Shown one piece after another: positions 28,634-37,147 of a stretch of 64,000 bases of DNA. Source of the stretch: Loigolactobacillus iwatensis (GTDB taxonomy: Bacteria > Bacillota > Bacilli > Lactobacillales > Lactobacillaceae); the NCBI RefSeq assembly GCF_003950295.1, contig NZ_RHNP01000001.1, positions 143,649 to 207,648 on the forward strand, read 5' to 3'. Under the pieces are notes generated by a model that was given only the letters and a program-made list of their open reading frames with translations, did not search any database and was not told the origin of the DNA. The position numbers were made by a program, and so were the translations under genes. Positions within the stretch are counted from its first letter, which is position 1, and every line of letters starts with the position of its first letter.

Positions 28634-29131
28634 TCTAATTACCTCCGATTCTGTTTAAGGACATTTGATATCTACATTATAAACGTTCTCGTACCTGTTT
28701 TGTTTAATAATTAGAAAACGCTTAACTACAAAATAACACAGAAAACTGTAAACGTCCGAATTACTCACCACAACTTTTACTTATTTTAATTAATTAGTAA
28801 AATTTAATCCGCCAAAATTAATAAATTTATGCATAAATCCATTACTTAGCCACACTCACTACTTGATTGTTTTCCAGATAAAAATATGACCCTGACTATT
28901 TAAATTAATCTAAGTGCTCATTTACGGACCACAAGACTTTTCATCCAGGGCCTCATCCTGTAAAAAGAATAAATTATTAAGCAATTAGAATATTTATTGG
29001 AATAACGATTAGCACTAGTCTAAAGCACGTCACTAAACATTTTAATAAAACAATGTGAGGTTTCATTGTTTTCTAATTTTATATTTTGTGCTAAACTATA
29101 GGCTAACTTATAAAAAGCGAGGTCTTTTACT
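28634..29131. other. AT-rich divergent region between oleate hydratase and asd
   Basis: About 500 bases holding both promoters. A possible cre-like stretch AGAAAACGCTTAAC near 28703 matches only 11 of 14 positions. I see no gene or R1/R2 repeat. Confidence 0.4.
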
Positions 29132-30193
29132 GTGAGTGGTTATAATGTTGCAGTGGTTGGCGCAACTGGCGCTGTTGGTACCCGAATGATTCAGATGTTA
29201 GAGGAGACAACTTTACCAATTAATTCTGTAAAATTGCTAGCATCTAGTCGTTCTGCTGGTAAACAATTAAAGTTTAAAGACCAGACAATTACTGTTGAAG
29301 AAACTGTGCCTGATTCTTTTAAGGGCGTTGATCTAGCCCTTTTCTCTGCTGGTGGCGGTGTTTCCAAAAAATTTGCTCCTGAAGCTGTTAAACGTGGCGC
29401 TGTCGTTGTTGATAATACAAGTGCTTTCCGCATGGATCCTGAAGTACCTTTAGTTGTTCCTGAAGTTAATGAAAAGGCACTTTATGCGCATCATGGTATC
29501 ATTGCTAATCCAAATTGCTCGACGATTCAAATGGTTGTTTCACTAGAACCAATTCGCCAAAAATTTGGTCTAAAAAAAGTGATTGTTTCAACTTACCAGG
29601 CCGTTAGTGGTGCCGGTAACCGTGCTTTACAAGAGCTACGAACTGAAACGCAAGATTACTTAGATGGCAAAGAAATGCACGCTGATATTTTACCAACTGC
29701 TGGTGATAAAAAGCACTATCCAATTGCTTTTAATGTTTTACCGCAAATCGACGTGTTTGAAGAAGATGGCTACTCCCATGAAGAATGGAAAATGATCCAC
29801 GAAACCAAAAAGATCATGGCTGGTGACATGAACAGTAAGGCTATCAAGGTAACCGCAACTTGTGCTCGCGTCCCCGTTCCAGTCAGTCATTCTGAAGAAG
29901 TTTACTTTGAAGTTGAAGACGCTAAAAATGCTAATGTTGCGGGCATTCAAGCTGCTCTACGCAACGCCCCTGGTGTCGTTTTACAAGATGATCCTGATCA
30001 TCAAATCTACCCAATGCCAATCAACGCGGAAGGTAGTCGCGATACCTTTGTTGGTCGTGTTCGACCTGATCAAGAAGAAGATAACGCCTATCATTTATGG
30101 AACGTTTCCGATAATTTATTGAAAGGTGCCGCGTGGAATTCAGTTCAAATTGCGGAACATCTAGATAAATTAAATCTACTACACATGCAATAA
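29132..30193 (+). CDS. asd: Aspartate-semialdehyde dehydrogenase
   Basis: Reduces aspartyl phosphate to aspartate semialdehyde with NADPH, the branch point to lysine/diaminopimelate, threonine and methionine. 353 residues. GTG start at 29132 ([16 protein letters not shown]), with GCGAGG upstream. The NADP fold [16 protein letters not shown], catalytic Cys in [11 protein letters not shown] and the active-site His region [15 protein letters not shown] are intact. Stands alone with its own terminator. Confidence 0.96.
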   Translation: MSGYNVAVVGATGAVGTRMIQMLEETTLPINSVKLLASSRSAGKQLKFKDQTITVEETVPDSFKGVDLALFSAGGGVSKKFAPEAVKRGAVVVDNTSAFRMDPEVPLVVPEVNEKALYAHHGIIANPNCSTIQMVVSLEPIRQKFGLKKVIVSTYQAVSGAGNRALQELRTETQDYLDGKEMHADILPTAGDKKHYPIAFNVLPQIDVFEEDGYSHEEWKMIHETKKIMAGDMNSKAIKVTATCARVPVPVSHSEEVYFEVEDAKNANVAGIQAALRNAPGVVLQDDPDHQIYPMPINAEGSRDTFVGRVRPDQEEDNAYHLWNVSDNLLKGAAWNSVQIAEHLDKLNLLHMQ

Positions 30194-30205
30194 TGGGCTA
30201 GTTAT

Positions 30206-30256
30206 TAGCGTTAGAAAATTTGGTTTGAAGCAAACTAAACTTTCTAGCGCTTTTTT
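30206..30256 (+). terminator. Terminator of asd
   Basis: Long imperfect stem AGCGTTAGAAAATTTGGTTTG against CAAACTAAACTTTCTAGCGCT with an AAG loop, followed by six Ts. Confidence 0.8.
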
Positions 30257-30285
30257 GGTACAGTAAAAGAGAATTTTAAATTAAG

Positions 30286-30690
30286 GTGTGGGACAAAAGT
30301 CTGGGTTCACTTCACGGCCTTGCTTTTTTAAATCGGTTAGTCCGTAATTGAGAATAGTTTTCAATTAGTCTAGATATAAACTATTTCTTCTGCTAAAATT
30401 AAAACTTAAATGAGATCTTTTTCATTTTAATCATTATTGGCCTTAGATCGTGTTTGAAAAATACTTTTACTAGTATTCACCTGACTAATTTAGTGTAAAC
30501 GTGTTTGAAAAAGCAGCTTCCTGCGGTGACCGAGACGAATTGAGTCGCGAGCAGTTACGGACTTTGTAACTGTGACCTTTAAACTTTGCCACAAGAATCG
30601 ACAACATTCGAGGCGTCCTAAGCTATTTGCGATCTTTGTAAATAACTCACTATAATTGCAGAGTAGAATCTAACCGCTTTTCCAAACACT
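30286..30690. repeat. R1 fragment, R2-related short repeat and R2 copy C in tandem
   Basis: 30286-30312 is an R1 end (GTGGGACAAAAGTCTGGGTTC). 30451-30515 repeats the short element of 9549-9655 in inverted orientation (GTGTTTGAAAAATAC...CACCTGACTAATTTAGTG). 30501-30690 is an R2 element with ends GTGTTTGAAAAAGCAGC and CCGCTTTTCCAAACAC. The iron-importer genes begin 22 bases later, so this repeat block replaces whatever promoter lay there. Confidence 0.6.
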
Positions 30691-30711
30691 CTCTCGGTAA
30701 GGGGGAAAAGG

Positions 30712-31692
30712 ATGCAACATAAAATAGCCCATTTGAATTTTATCTTAATTTGCCTGTTATTATTAGGCTTTACTATCGACCTCTGCAGTGGACCAACTTG
30801 GTACAGCCCACTAACATTGCTTCACCCACACACTGGCTTAGAACAGCAAATAATTCTACAAGTTCGGCTACCTCGTGCGTTGGCCAGTGTGTTAATTGGT
30901 AGCTTGTTAGCTGTTGCGGGTCAATTACTACAAACCATTTCACGTAATCCAATTGCTGATCCAGCGATTTTAGGCGTCAATAGTGGCGCAAATCTGGCTC
31001 TAATCATTGGTACGGTGGTTGGTATTCCATTTACCATCGCTGCCCGTTTTGGACTTGCATTGTTAGGCGCTTTAATTGCTTTTTGTATTGTGCTTGGCCT
31101 ATCAGTAACGCGCAGTGGTATGCAACCACTGCGATTAATTTTAGGCGGTACAATTTTTTCAGGCTTTCTTGTCAGCGTGGCTTACGCTGTCAGTTTACTC
31201 ACCCAGTCAACTGCAAAATAACGAACATTGTTAGTCGGTGGATTCTCCGGTGTAACGTATCAGGCGGTTACTCTGCTTGCCATTACTTTTTTCATTTTAG
31301 TTATTGGCCTATTTTGTCTTCGCCAAGAATTGACGCTGCTTGCGCTCAATGATCAATTGGCCCAAGGGTTAGGGACAAAACGAAATTGGACACGTTTATG
31401 GGCAGCCTGCCTAATTGTACTTGCCGCCGGTGCCAGTGTTGCCGTGGCCGGTAACATTGCTTTTGTTGGTTTGGGAATTCCCCAATGTATCGCTTTACTC
31501 AGCGGCCACAATTTCAAGCATACAGTTGGCCAAGTATTACTTGCTGGGGGCGCCTTTCTCAGCTTTGGCGACGCATTGGCTAAGTCTGCCCATCCACCCT
31601 TTGAATTGCCCTTAGGTGCGCTGACTGCTATCTTAGGCGGCTTATTTCTATTCATTTTCCTCTGGCGTAATCAAGAGGAGGCCTTGAATTGA
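30712..31692 (+). pseudogene. FecCD-family ABC permease interrupted by an in-frame stop
   Basis: Transmembrane subunit of an iron-siderophore/heme/cobalamin-type importer (about 326 codons if read through). The 5' part carries QVRLPRALASVLIGSLLAVAGQLLQTISRNPIADPAILGVNSGA, the hallmark of the family. A TAA at 31219-31221 then stops translation (LLTQSTAK-stop), and the same frame continues at once as RTLLVGGFSGVTYQ through VAVAGNIAFVGLGIPQ to 31692. A single CAA-to-TAA change would explain it. Both halves look otherwise undegraded, so the mutation is recent, or the codon is suppressed or a base-call error. Confidence 0.85.
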
Positions 31693-32690
31693 CTAATCTA
31701 AAAAGAAAACACCGCTTTGGTGCATGGTTTGCTGGTCTATTAGTCCTTTTTGTTCTATTAAGTTTCTTTCAAATGACCCACGGCAGCATTCACCTCTCTT
31801 TACATAACGTTCTTACAACCTTAGTTGGCCAAGGTGATGCACAGTCACAACTTATTTTACTGCAATTTCGTTTACCACAAATTATGTTAAGTGTTATCTG
31901 TGGCGGTTGTCTGGCCCTTAGTGGTGCAATTTTGCAATTAGTTACTGAAAACCCTTTGGCCGATACTAGCGTCATGGGCATTAATGCCGGTGCCAGCTTA
32001 GGCGCAGTAATCTTTCTAGCGCTTAGTCACTACATCAACTTAACACAAACGATTGGTTTACCACTTTTTGCTGTACTTGGCAGTCTTTTAGGTGCTGCAA
32101 TTGTCTTTATACAGCGGCGTTTGCAACAACCGCTGCAACTTTTATTAATTGGTATCGCCAGCGGTACTTTATTAAATGGCATTATTTTATTGATTGAACT
32201 GCAACTTAATCAGTTTGATTTTGACAAATTAATTATCTGGATCAGTGGTGACTTTTGGAATCAAGACTGGAGCTACATTTTTGTTCTAACTTGTGCCATT
32301 CTAGTCATTTTGCCATTCATGGTTCGCCAATTATGGGGTAGTGATCTACTAACCCTCGGGCAGCAGTCTGCTAGCAGCCTTGGATTGGCAGTTAGAAACA
32401 AACGCCGAAATTTACTATTGCTGGCCGTACTATTAGCCGGGATCGCAGTGGCCGGCGGCGGTGCCATTAGCTTCGTTGGTTTAATGGCGCCACACATTGC
32501 ACATTCATTAGTTGGTCACAAAAGTCGCTACTATCTCCCCTTAACGGTACTAATTGGCATCGACCTCGTTTTATTTGCTGCAATTGTTGCCGAGGTTGTC
32601 TTCGCCCCAAGTCAATTACCAGTCGGACTTGTCGTCGCCGTGATTACCATGCCTTACTTTGTGATTTTGCTACTACACCAAACAAATTAA
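31689..32690 (+). CDS. FecCD-family ABC transporter permease
   Basis: Second membrane permease of the importer, 333 residues with about nine hydrophobic helices. Family motifs are QFRLPQIMLSVICGGCLALSGAILQLVTENPLADTSVMGINAGASLG and GGGAISFVGLMAPHIAHSLVG. TTG start at 31689 after AGAGGAGG, overlapping the stop of the preceding permease by 4 bases. Intact, so the complex may still work if the first permease is repaired or replaced. Confidence 0.9.
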   Translation: MTNLKRKHRFGAWFAGLLVLFVLLSFFQMTHGSIHLSLHNVLTTLVGQGDAQSQLILLQFRLPQIMLSVICGGCLALSGAILQLVTENPLADTSVMGINAGASLGAVIFLALSHYINLTQTIGLPLFAVLGSLLGAAIVFIQRRLQQPLQLLLIGIASGTLLNGIILLIELQLNQFDFDKLIIWISGDFWNQDWSYIFVLTCAILVILPFMVRQLWGSDLLTLGQQSASSLGLAVRNKRRNLLLLAVLLAGIAVAGGGAISFVGLMAPHIAHSLVGHKSRYYLPLTVLIGIDLVLFAAIVAEVVFAPSQLPVGLVVAVITMPYFVILLLHQTN

Positions 32691-32717
32691 ATTTATAACT
32701 TAAAAGGAGTTGTCTTT

Positions 32718-33641
32718 ATGTTTAAGAAAAGATTCTGGATATTTGCTTTACTGGCGGTCACTTTTTTATGCAGCACTGCACGACCAGTAAGTGCGGCCGC
32801 TACCCACGCCTTTAAGGCCGAAAACGGCACCGTCCAAGTTCCCAATCACCCAAAACGTGTTGTCGCCGGCCTATATTTAGGCCAAGTAATGTCATTAGGG
32901 GTTAACACTGTCGGTTCCACCAAGCTAGAACTGGCCAATCCCTACCTCAATCAGGCCAAAGTTAAAAAAATTAAAGATGTTGGAACGCCAATGAATCCTG
33001 AATCAGTTCTAAAATTAAAACCAGATTTGATCATCACTAGCAATGAAGCTGACACCAAAAAGATGGAGAAAATTGCGCCAACTGTTCAGATCTCTTATAC
33101 TAAAACTCAAGATTTTTATAAGTCATTAAATTATTTTGCTAAATTATTGAATCGCGATAAACAGGCCGCAGCATTTAAACAATCATTTAAAAAGACCGCC
33201 AAACAACAGTCTAAGCGTTTAGATAAGGCCGGAATTAGTCGGAAAAAGACGGTTGGTATTTATGAAATGCAAAACGGTAAATTTTACGCTTACGGTGCTG
33301 GATTTAGTCGGGGCGCTCAGGCCTTAACTCATGGTTTAGGCTTCAAATTGGCACCAGCCTTAGCTAAGGTTAATTCTGGCGCTGGTTTTAAAGAAATTTC
33401 GATTGAATCAGTCCCAAAGTATAAGGCCGATTACATGTTTGTAACCAGTTCTAGCGGTAAAGGCACTAAGGACCCAGATTTGGTTGCAATGCAAAAAAAT
33501 CCGATTTGGAAATCATTACCAGCCGTTAAAGCAAAACACGTCATTGAATTACCATTTAATAAAATGTACTATTACGATCCCTATGCCACAAGGGGACAAT
33601 TAAAAATTGTGACTGATGCTTTAATTAAAGCCGGCAATTAG
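32718..33641 (+). CDS. Iron/heme-type ABC transporter substrate-binding protein
   Basis: Class III (FecB/BtuF-fold) binding protein, 307 residues. The motif PKRVVAGLYLGQVMSLGVNTVG, DVGTPMNPESVLKLKPDLIITS and the linking helix are typical. The signal peptide ends SARPVSA-like at PVSAAA with no lipobox (the only Cys nearby is preceded by Leu), so the protein looks secreted or held otherwise instead of being a lipoprotein. ATG after AAAAGGAG. Last gene of the cluster; no ATPase gene is present, so an ATPase encoded elsewhere must drive it. Confidence 0.88.
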   Translation: MFKKRFWIFALLAVTFLCSTARPVSAAATHAFKAENGTVQVPNHPKRVVAGLYLGQVMSLGVNTVGSTKLELANPYLNQAKVKKIKDVGTPMNPESVLKLKPDLIITSNEADTKKMEKIAPTVQISYTKTQDFYKSLNYFAKLLNRDKQAAAFKQSFKKTAKQQSKRLDKAGISRKKTVGIYEMQNGKFYAYGAGFSRGAQALTHGLGFKLAPALAKVNSGAGFKEISIESVPKYKADYMFVTSSSGKGTKDPDLVAMQKNPIWKSLPAVKAKHVIELPFNKMYYYDPYATRGQLKIVTDALIKAGN

Positions 33642-33668
33642 TTCCCCCCTAAAAATATATCCATTAAC

Positions 33669-33717
33669 AAAAAGGCCAACTTAGTCGCTTAAAACAGCGC
33701 TATGTTGGCCTTTTTTT
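33669..33717 (+). terminator. Terminator of the iron-importer cluster
   Basis: Stem AAAGGCCAAC / GTTGGCCTTT with an inner loop, followed by seven Ts. Confidence 0.85.
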
Positions 33718-33719
33718 GA

Positions 33720-33931
33720 ATAAGTTGCACTAGCACAAGTTAGATTGTGTTTATAAATTACTTTTGCTAATAATTTGCAATTGCGTAATAGTAATTAGGA
33801 TTGACGAACGCTCGGAGACTAGGCACTTTTTCAAACATTCCCTGGCTTAAGTAATCTTTAAACTATCCTTCAAATTTATTAATCTATTTCGTCACAATTT
33901 CTTCATATTTAGCCGTTATTCTATACTCATA
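33720..33931. other. Intergenic region with a possible R2 remnant
   Basis: Ends such as AGGCACTTTTTCAAACATTCC near 33824 resemble the right end of R2, but the remainder does not align. AT-rich, with no gene seen. Confidence 0.35.
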
Positions 33932-33950
33932 GTTAATAAGAACCAACTTA

Positions 33951-34019
33951 TTAACCATACCCAAACAACCTAACAACCCTAACAGTTTTAAGTGAAAGCT
34001 TAAAACTAACATTTTTCAT
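33951..34019 (-). CDS. Possible 22-residue basic peptide in a hairpin-rich locus
   Basis: ATG at the complement of 34017-34019, with GGAGGAG 4 bases upstream. The peptide begins MKNVSFKLSLKTVRVV and ends RLFGYG: basic and moderately hydrophobic, with no Cys. The ribosome site lies in the loop of a TTTTACT/AGTAAAA hairpin; the codons include an AGTTTTAAG/CTTAAAACT inverted repeat; and a 9-base inverted repeat GTTAATAAG/CTTATTAAC overlaps the stop. Upstream are two further hairpins. I do not recognise the peptide. The layout recalls type I toxin or leader-peptide loci. Confidence 0.3.
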   Translation of the reverse strand: MKNVSFKLSLKTVRVVRLFGYG

Positions 34020-34045
34020 TTTACTCCTCCAAAGTAAAAGAAAAG

Positions 34046-34119
34046 TAGTCGTGACCTCCCAATCACGGCTACACCCTTACTCCTTTTTAGCCGTCACTGT
34101 GTGTGGCGGTTTTTATTTT
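34046..34119 (+). terminator. Two hairpins upstream of the small peptide; the right one is a plus-strand terminator
   Basis: GTAGTCGTGA / TCACGGCTAC (34046-34072) forms a first hairpin. CCGTCAC / GTGGCGG (34091-34109) followed by TTTTTATTTT forms a plus-strand intrinsic terminator. No plus-strand gene precedes it, so it may end an antisense RNA across the small peptide. Confidence 0.45.
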
Positions 34120-34157
34120 GCTCTTCTATCTTTTGTTGTGCATTCCATCTTTAATTA

Positions 34158-34294
34158 GGCTGAAAAACAATCCCAGCCTCTTACTGTTTGATCGTTGCAC
34201 TAGAAACGTGCGCCAATCCAACAACCATCGTACGGTTGTTATTAGGTTAGCTTACGTTACGCAGTAAACTCAAAACCGACTTTTGGCGCACTCC
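34158..34294. repeat. R1 dispersed repeat
   Basis: Contains ATCCCAGCCTCTTACTG at the left, the TAGAAACGTGCGCC segment, the palindrome ACAACCATCGTACGGTTGTT, and ACTCAAAACCGACTTTTGG at the right. Lies 3' of the mupG-like gene. Confidence 0.65.
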
Positions 34295-34297
34295 TCC

Positions 34298-35386
34298 TTA
34301 TTCATTCAGTTTAAAAGTACTCCACGGACGGATGTAATCTAATAATAGTCGTTCACTAGGTACAAGATGGCCAACAACGTTTCGCCGACCATCATTTTCA
34401 AATGGCTGCAACGCAATCTGTAACTCAGCTTTGTACTGGCCGTAGTCACTGTTCACAATAATCACGTCACCAGGCTGAATCATTCCCTGATTGTCGTGTG
34501 CAGGAATATCCTCGGCGCGGTATTTGGTTCGTGGCTGTGTATCTCGTACCAGATAGGCAGATTGATCGCCGCGATACAGGTGCTCGTCAGTTAACACAAT
34601 TTTTCGTTCCAATTCTGAAACGTCCCCAGTTAATTCAACTTGATAAGTTAATTGTTTAGCAAAAAATGCAGTGGCGGCAGCCTTTAGCTCCGTTTCTGAA
34701 GCATATGCATTACCAATAAGTACATCATTAATCATACCAGTTAACACTAAATGTTTAACCTGAACTGCGATTGGCAGGTCACGATCCTCTTCTAGCGTTG
34801 GTAAGCCGTCTTGAACGGGCCACGGACCAAAACTGGCCGTCTGAGAACTAACAAAGGCTGCAGTATTTAAATTACGATCCGTAAAAAATTTCGACCATTT
34901 ATTAAAGAACGGACGACTCAAACCTGTATAGCGCTGTGGGTAAAAATTGTGACAACCTAATAAATTATTTTTTTCTGGCGAATAATCTAGGATACTATTT
35001 AAATAATGAGTTCCGCCGCTCATATTAATTTCAATTTTCAAACCATACGGATTCCGCGTCATTCGTGCCTCTTCCATCCCTGAAAAACCTTCATCAAGCC
35101 GGACTCCCCAAGCACCTAAATTATGAAAGAAACTAAGATCGTCATAGCTAATTCCTAACTGTTTAAAAAGCCGTGGGTTCATATCAACCATCACAACAAA
35201 CCCTAATTGATTGGCGTACGCAATCGTTTGCTTAAACCGATTAACAACCTCGTCTTGGTTACCAGCAATCTCAAGCAGCGAAGTAAAAACACGGGTATAA
35301 CCGTATTTATGCGCCAAATCCAAATATTCTTTATCTTTTGCAAGTGTCGAATGTTCTGGATACAACGAAACTCCTAATCGTCTCAC
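34298..35386 (-). CDS. mupG: MupG/DUF871 family TIM-barrel protein (6-phospho-N-acetylmuramidase-like)
   Basis: Family members hydrolyse MurNAc-6-phosphate-GlcNAc during cell-wall recycling. 362 residues: an N-terminal TIM barrel (RRLGVSLYPEHS, GYTRVFTSLLE, VMVDMNPRLF, GVRLDEGF, LLGCHNFYPQRYTGLS) and a C-terminal beta domain of about 110 residues. GTG start at 35386 with GGAGG 9 bases upstream. No MurNAc PTS or murQ is adjacent, so the exact substrate is uncertain. A GlcNAc-type PTS is present at 48 kb. Confidence 0.82.
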   Translation of the reverse strand: MRRLGVSLYPEHSTLAKDKEYLDLAHKYGYTRVFTSLLEIAGNQDEVVNRFKQTIAYANQLGFVVMVDMNPRLFKQLGISYDDLSFFHNLGAWGVRLDEGFSGMEEARMTRNPYGLKIEINMSGGTHYLNSILDYSPEKNNLLGCHNFYPQRYTGLSRPFFNKWSKFFTDRNLNTAAFVSSQTASFGPWPVQDGLPTLEEDRDLPIAVQVKHLVLTGMINDVLIGNAYASETELKAAATAFFAKQLTYQVELTGDVSELERKIVLTDEHLYRGDQSAYLVRDTQPRTKYRAEDIPAHDNQGMIQPGDVIIVNSDYGQYKAELQIALQPFENDGRRNVVGHLVPSERLLLDYIRPWSTFKLNE

Positions 35387-35483
35387 TACGAAAAACCTCC
35401 GTTATTAAATAAGATTAAAGAAATTATCAATTCATTCCTTTAACCTTATTCTCGCTTATTAGAACATTTTTAACAACTAGAGA

Positions 35484-35722
35484 GTGTCTCAAAAAAGTGC
35501 CCAGGTTCCGAGCATTACTGACGATGTCGATCGGACTAGAATGAACCGAAGTCCGAGTCGCAGCCTAGCTTGCCGAATTATTCGCGCAGTGGATAATTTG
35601 GTGAGCGTAGCTAAGCACAGGAATCTGCTTTTTTTAGACACGTTTCCATCAAATTAGAGTGTCTCAAAAAGCGCCTAGGTTCCGAGCATTACTGACGATG
35701 TCGATCGGACTAGGCTCAAAAA
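35484..35722. repeat. R2 copy D plus a truncated second copy
   Basis: 35484-35642 has ends GTGTCTCAAAAAAGTG and, on the complement, CGTGTCTAAAAAAAGCAG: both ends carry GTGTCT in place of GTGTTT, so the ends have changed together. 35659-35722 repeats the first 60 or so bases (GTGTCTCAAAAAGCGCCTAGG...TCGATCGGACTAGG) and then stops. Confidence 0.65.
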
Positions 35723-35769
35723 ATCAATCGGAAAATAGTAACCATTACCACGACCTATGTGCTAATCAA

Positions 35770-36144
35770 TTAATGGTGCATCGTCTTGCGCATTGTTACC
35801 TGCTTACCGCCACCTTTATTCCGTCGTGCCTTAAATCTAACGTGTTGCTTACCTGATACAATCTTAAAGTGTTTCATCTTACCGGTAAATGGTTTCCCTA
35901 AAGCCTTAATTCGCACCCATTCGTCCATCGCAGCTGCCATTTGTTGCGCGGCCTTAGCGCGATCAGGGTGTCCTTCACGGGTAGCCTCATCGACAATATT
36001 TCCCGTTAAATAACGGACTAATTTTTGGTTATAGCGTAATAGTTCATCCGTCAGTGGTGCATCCTTATATTGATTGAATAAATTTTCAACGTAGCGCATT
36101 GCATCTTTGCTATCTTTAGGTTGATAAAATCTGTCTTCCGCCAT
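35770..36144 (-). CDS. Hypothetical protein with basic C-terminal tail
   Basis: 124 residues from the ATG at 36144 (MAEDRFYQPKDSKDAMRYVE); a TTG two codons upstream is closer to the AAGGAG site and is equally possible. The N-terminal two thirds is predicted helical and charged; the last 35 residues are Lys/Arg/Gly-rich (KMKHFKIVSGKQHVRFKARR, then GGGKQ). No signal peptide or membrane segment. The tail suggests nucleic-acid contact, but I recognise no family. Flanked by R2 repeats and followed upstream by a short R2-like remnant. Confidence 0.7.
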   Translation of the reverse strand: MAEDRFYQPKDSKDAMRYVENLFNQYKDAPLTDELLRYNQKLVRYLTGNIVDEATREGHPDRAKAAQQMAAAMDEWVRIKALGKPFTGKMKHFKIVSGKQHVRFKARRNKGGGKQVTMRKTMHH

Positions 36145-36376
36145 AATCAAAAATCTCCTTGTATTAGATATAATGTCCTCAGTTTAGCATGAGCCAGGTT
36201 TAAAAATTACTGTGCCAGTATTTTTCTGATTAATTTGAGCCAGGCGTACTTGAAAAACAGGCTCTCATGATTTTCACACCATTCCTAGGTAAATTAAGCG
36301 CGCTTGACTATGCGCTTAACTTCATAATTAAGTATTCTTTTAAGCTGATTTAGGCACTAATTTGATCACAATTGGA

Positions 36377-37147
36377 TCAATCCGCACGTTTATTTTTCCG
36401 TACACGGTGAATTCGCCGCGTCATAACCCAAGTTGTCATTGGTACAGTTAAAATGACACTGATCAACGAAAATAGCACCATTAAAATTTCAGCATCAAAA
36501 ATTTTATTATTTAAAAATTGTCCTAATGAGTAATGTAAATCGACGTACCAGATAAACAAACCTAAAAAACCACCAAAAAAACCAAAGAATAGCGTATTAA
36601 ATGTTGTCCCAATGATCTGTTTACCAACCGTGATCCCATCATAAAATAACTGCTTGGTCGCAATTTTTGGTTGCTGCTGAACGATCTCGGCCAAACCGGC
36701 GGAAATCGCCATCGCGGCCTCAGCGATCGCTCCCAATGTACTAAATACCGCGGTGACAATTGAGACTTGCATAAATTTAATACCAATTAACAGTGACATT
36801 CCTTCTAAATCATCACTATCCTCCATGCCAAAACCTTGAACTGAGGCCCAGTGCTCTACTGGTAAAATCAAAGCCAGCAACACCAGCATAACCAAAATTG
36901 AAGCGAAGAAAGCCGTTTGCGTTGTTACTTCATCATCATTACCTAAGAAAATTGTAACGGCCAAAATAACAACACCAAATATCAACGTAACAACCATTGG
37001 CGAAAAGTGCAGCGAGACCAAAACAATCGCCGCAAACAGGAAAATAAAGTTTAACAGTAGGCTCAAAAAGGATAATGCACCCTGTTTTCCACCAACAAGT
37101 ACCATAACCACTAGTAGCAGTAGTCCTAAAGCCGGAATTGTACTCAT
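36377..37147 (-). CDS. YibE/F family membrane protein (YibF-like)
   Basis: 256 residues, about seven hydrophobic helices. The family pattern GIKFMQVSIVTAVFSTLGAIAEAAMAISAGLAEI and GKQIIGTTFNTLFFGFFGG is clear. Function of YibE/F proteins is unknown; pairs of this kind occur in many Firmicutes. Overlaps the larger partner gene by 4 bases, so the two proteins are probably made and work together. Confidence 0.85.
   Translation of the reverse strand: MSTIPALGLLLLVVMVLVGGKQGALSFLSLLLNFIFLFAAIVLVSLHFSPMVVTLIFGVVILAVTIFLGNDDEVTTQTAFFASILVMLVLLALILPVEHWASVQGFGMEDSDDLEGMSLLIGIKFMQVSIVTAVFSTLGAIAEAAMAISAGLAEIVQQQPKIATKQLFYDGITVGKQIIGTTFNTLFFGFFGGFLGLFIWYVDLHYSLGQFLNNKIFDAEILMVLFSLISVILTVPMTTWVMTRRIHRVRKNKRAD

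Noticed and set aside
28690..28716. Possible cre site upstream of oleate hydratase
   Set aside because: Only 11 of 14 positions match and the conserved end CA is missing.
31083..31352. Overlapping plus-strand open frame of 89 codons within the permease
   Set aside because: Shadow frame of the FecCD permease; the permease frame itself continues across the stop with family motifs.
35659..35856. 65-codon open frame on the plus strand
   Set aside because: Starts in a truncated R2 copy and overlaps the 3' end of the small basic protein gene on the other strand.
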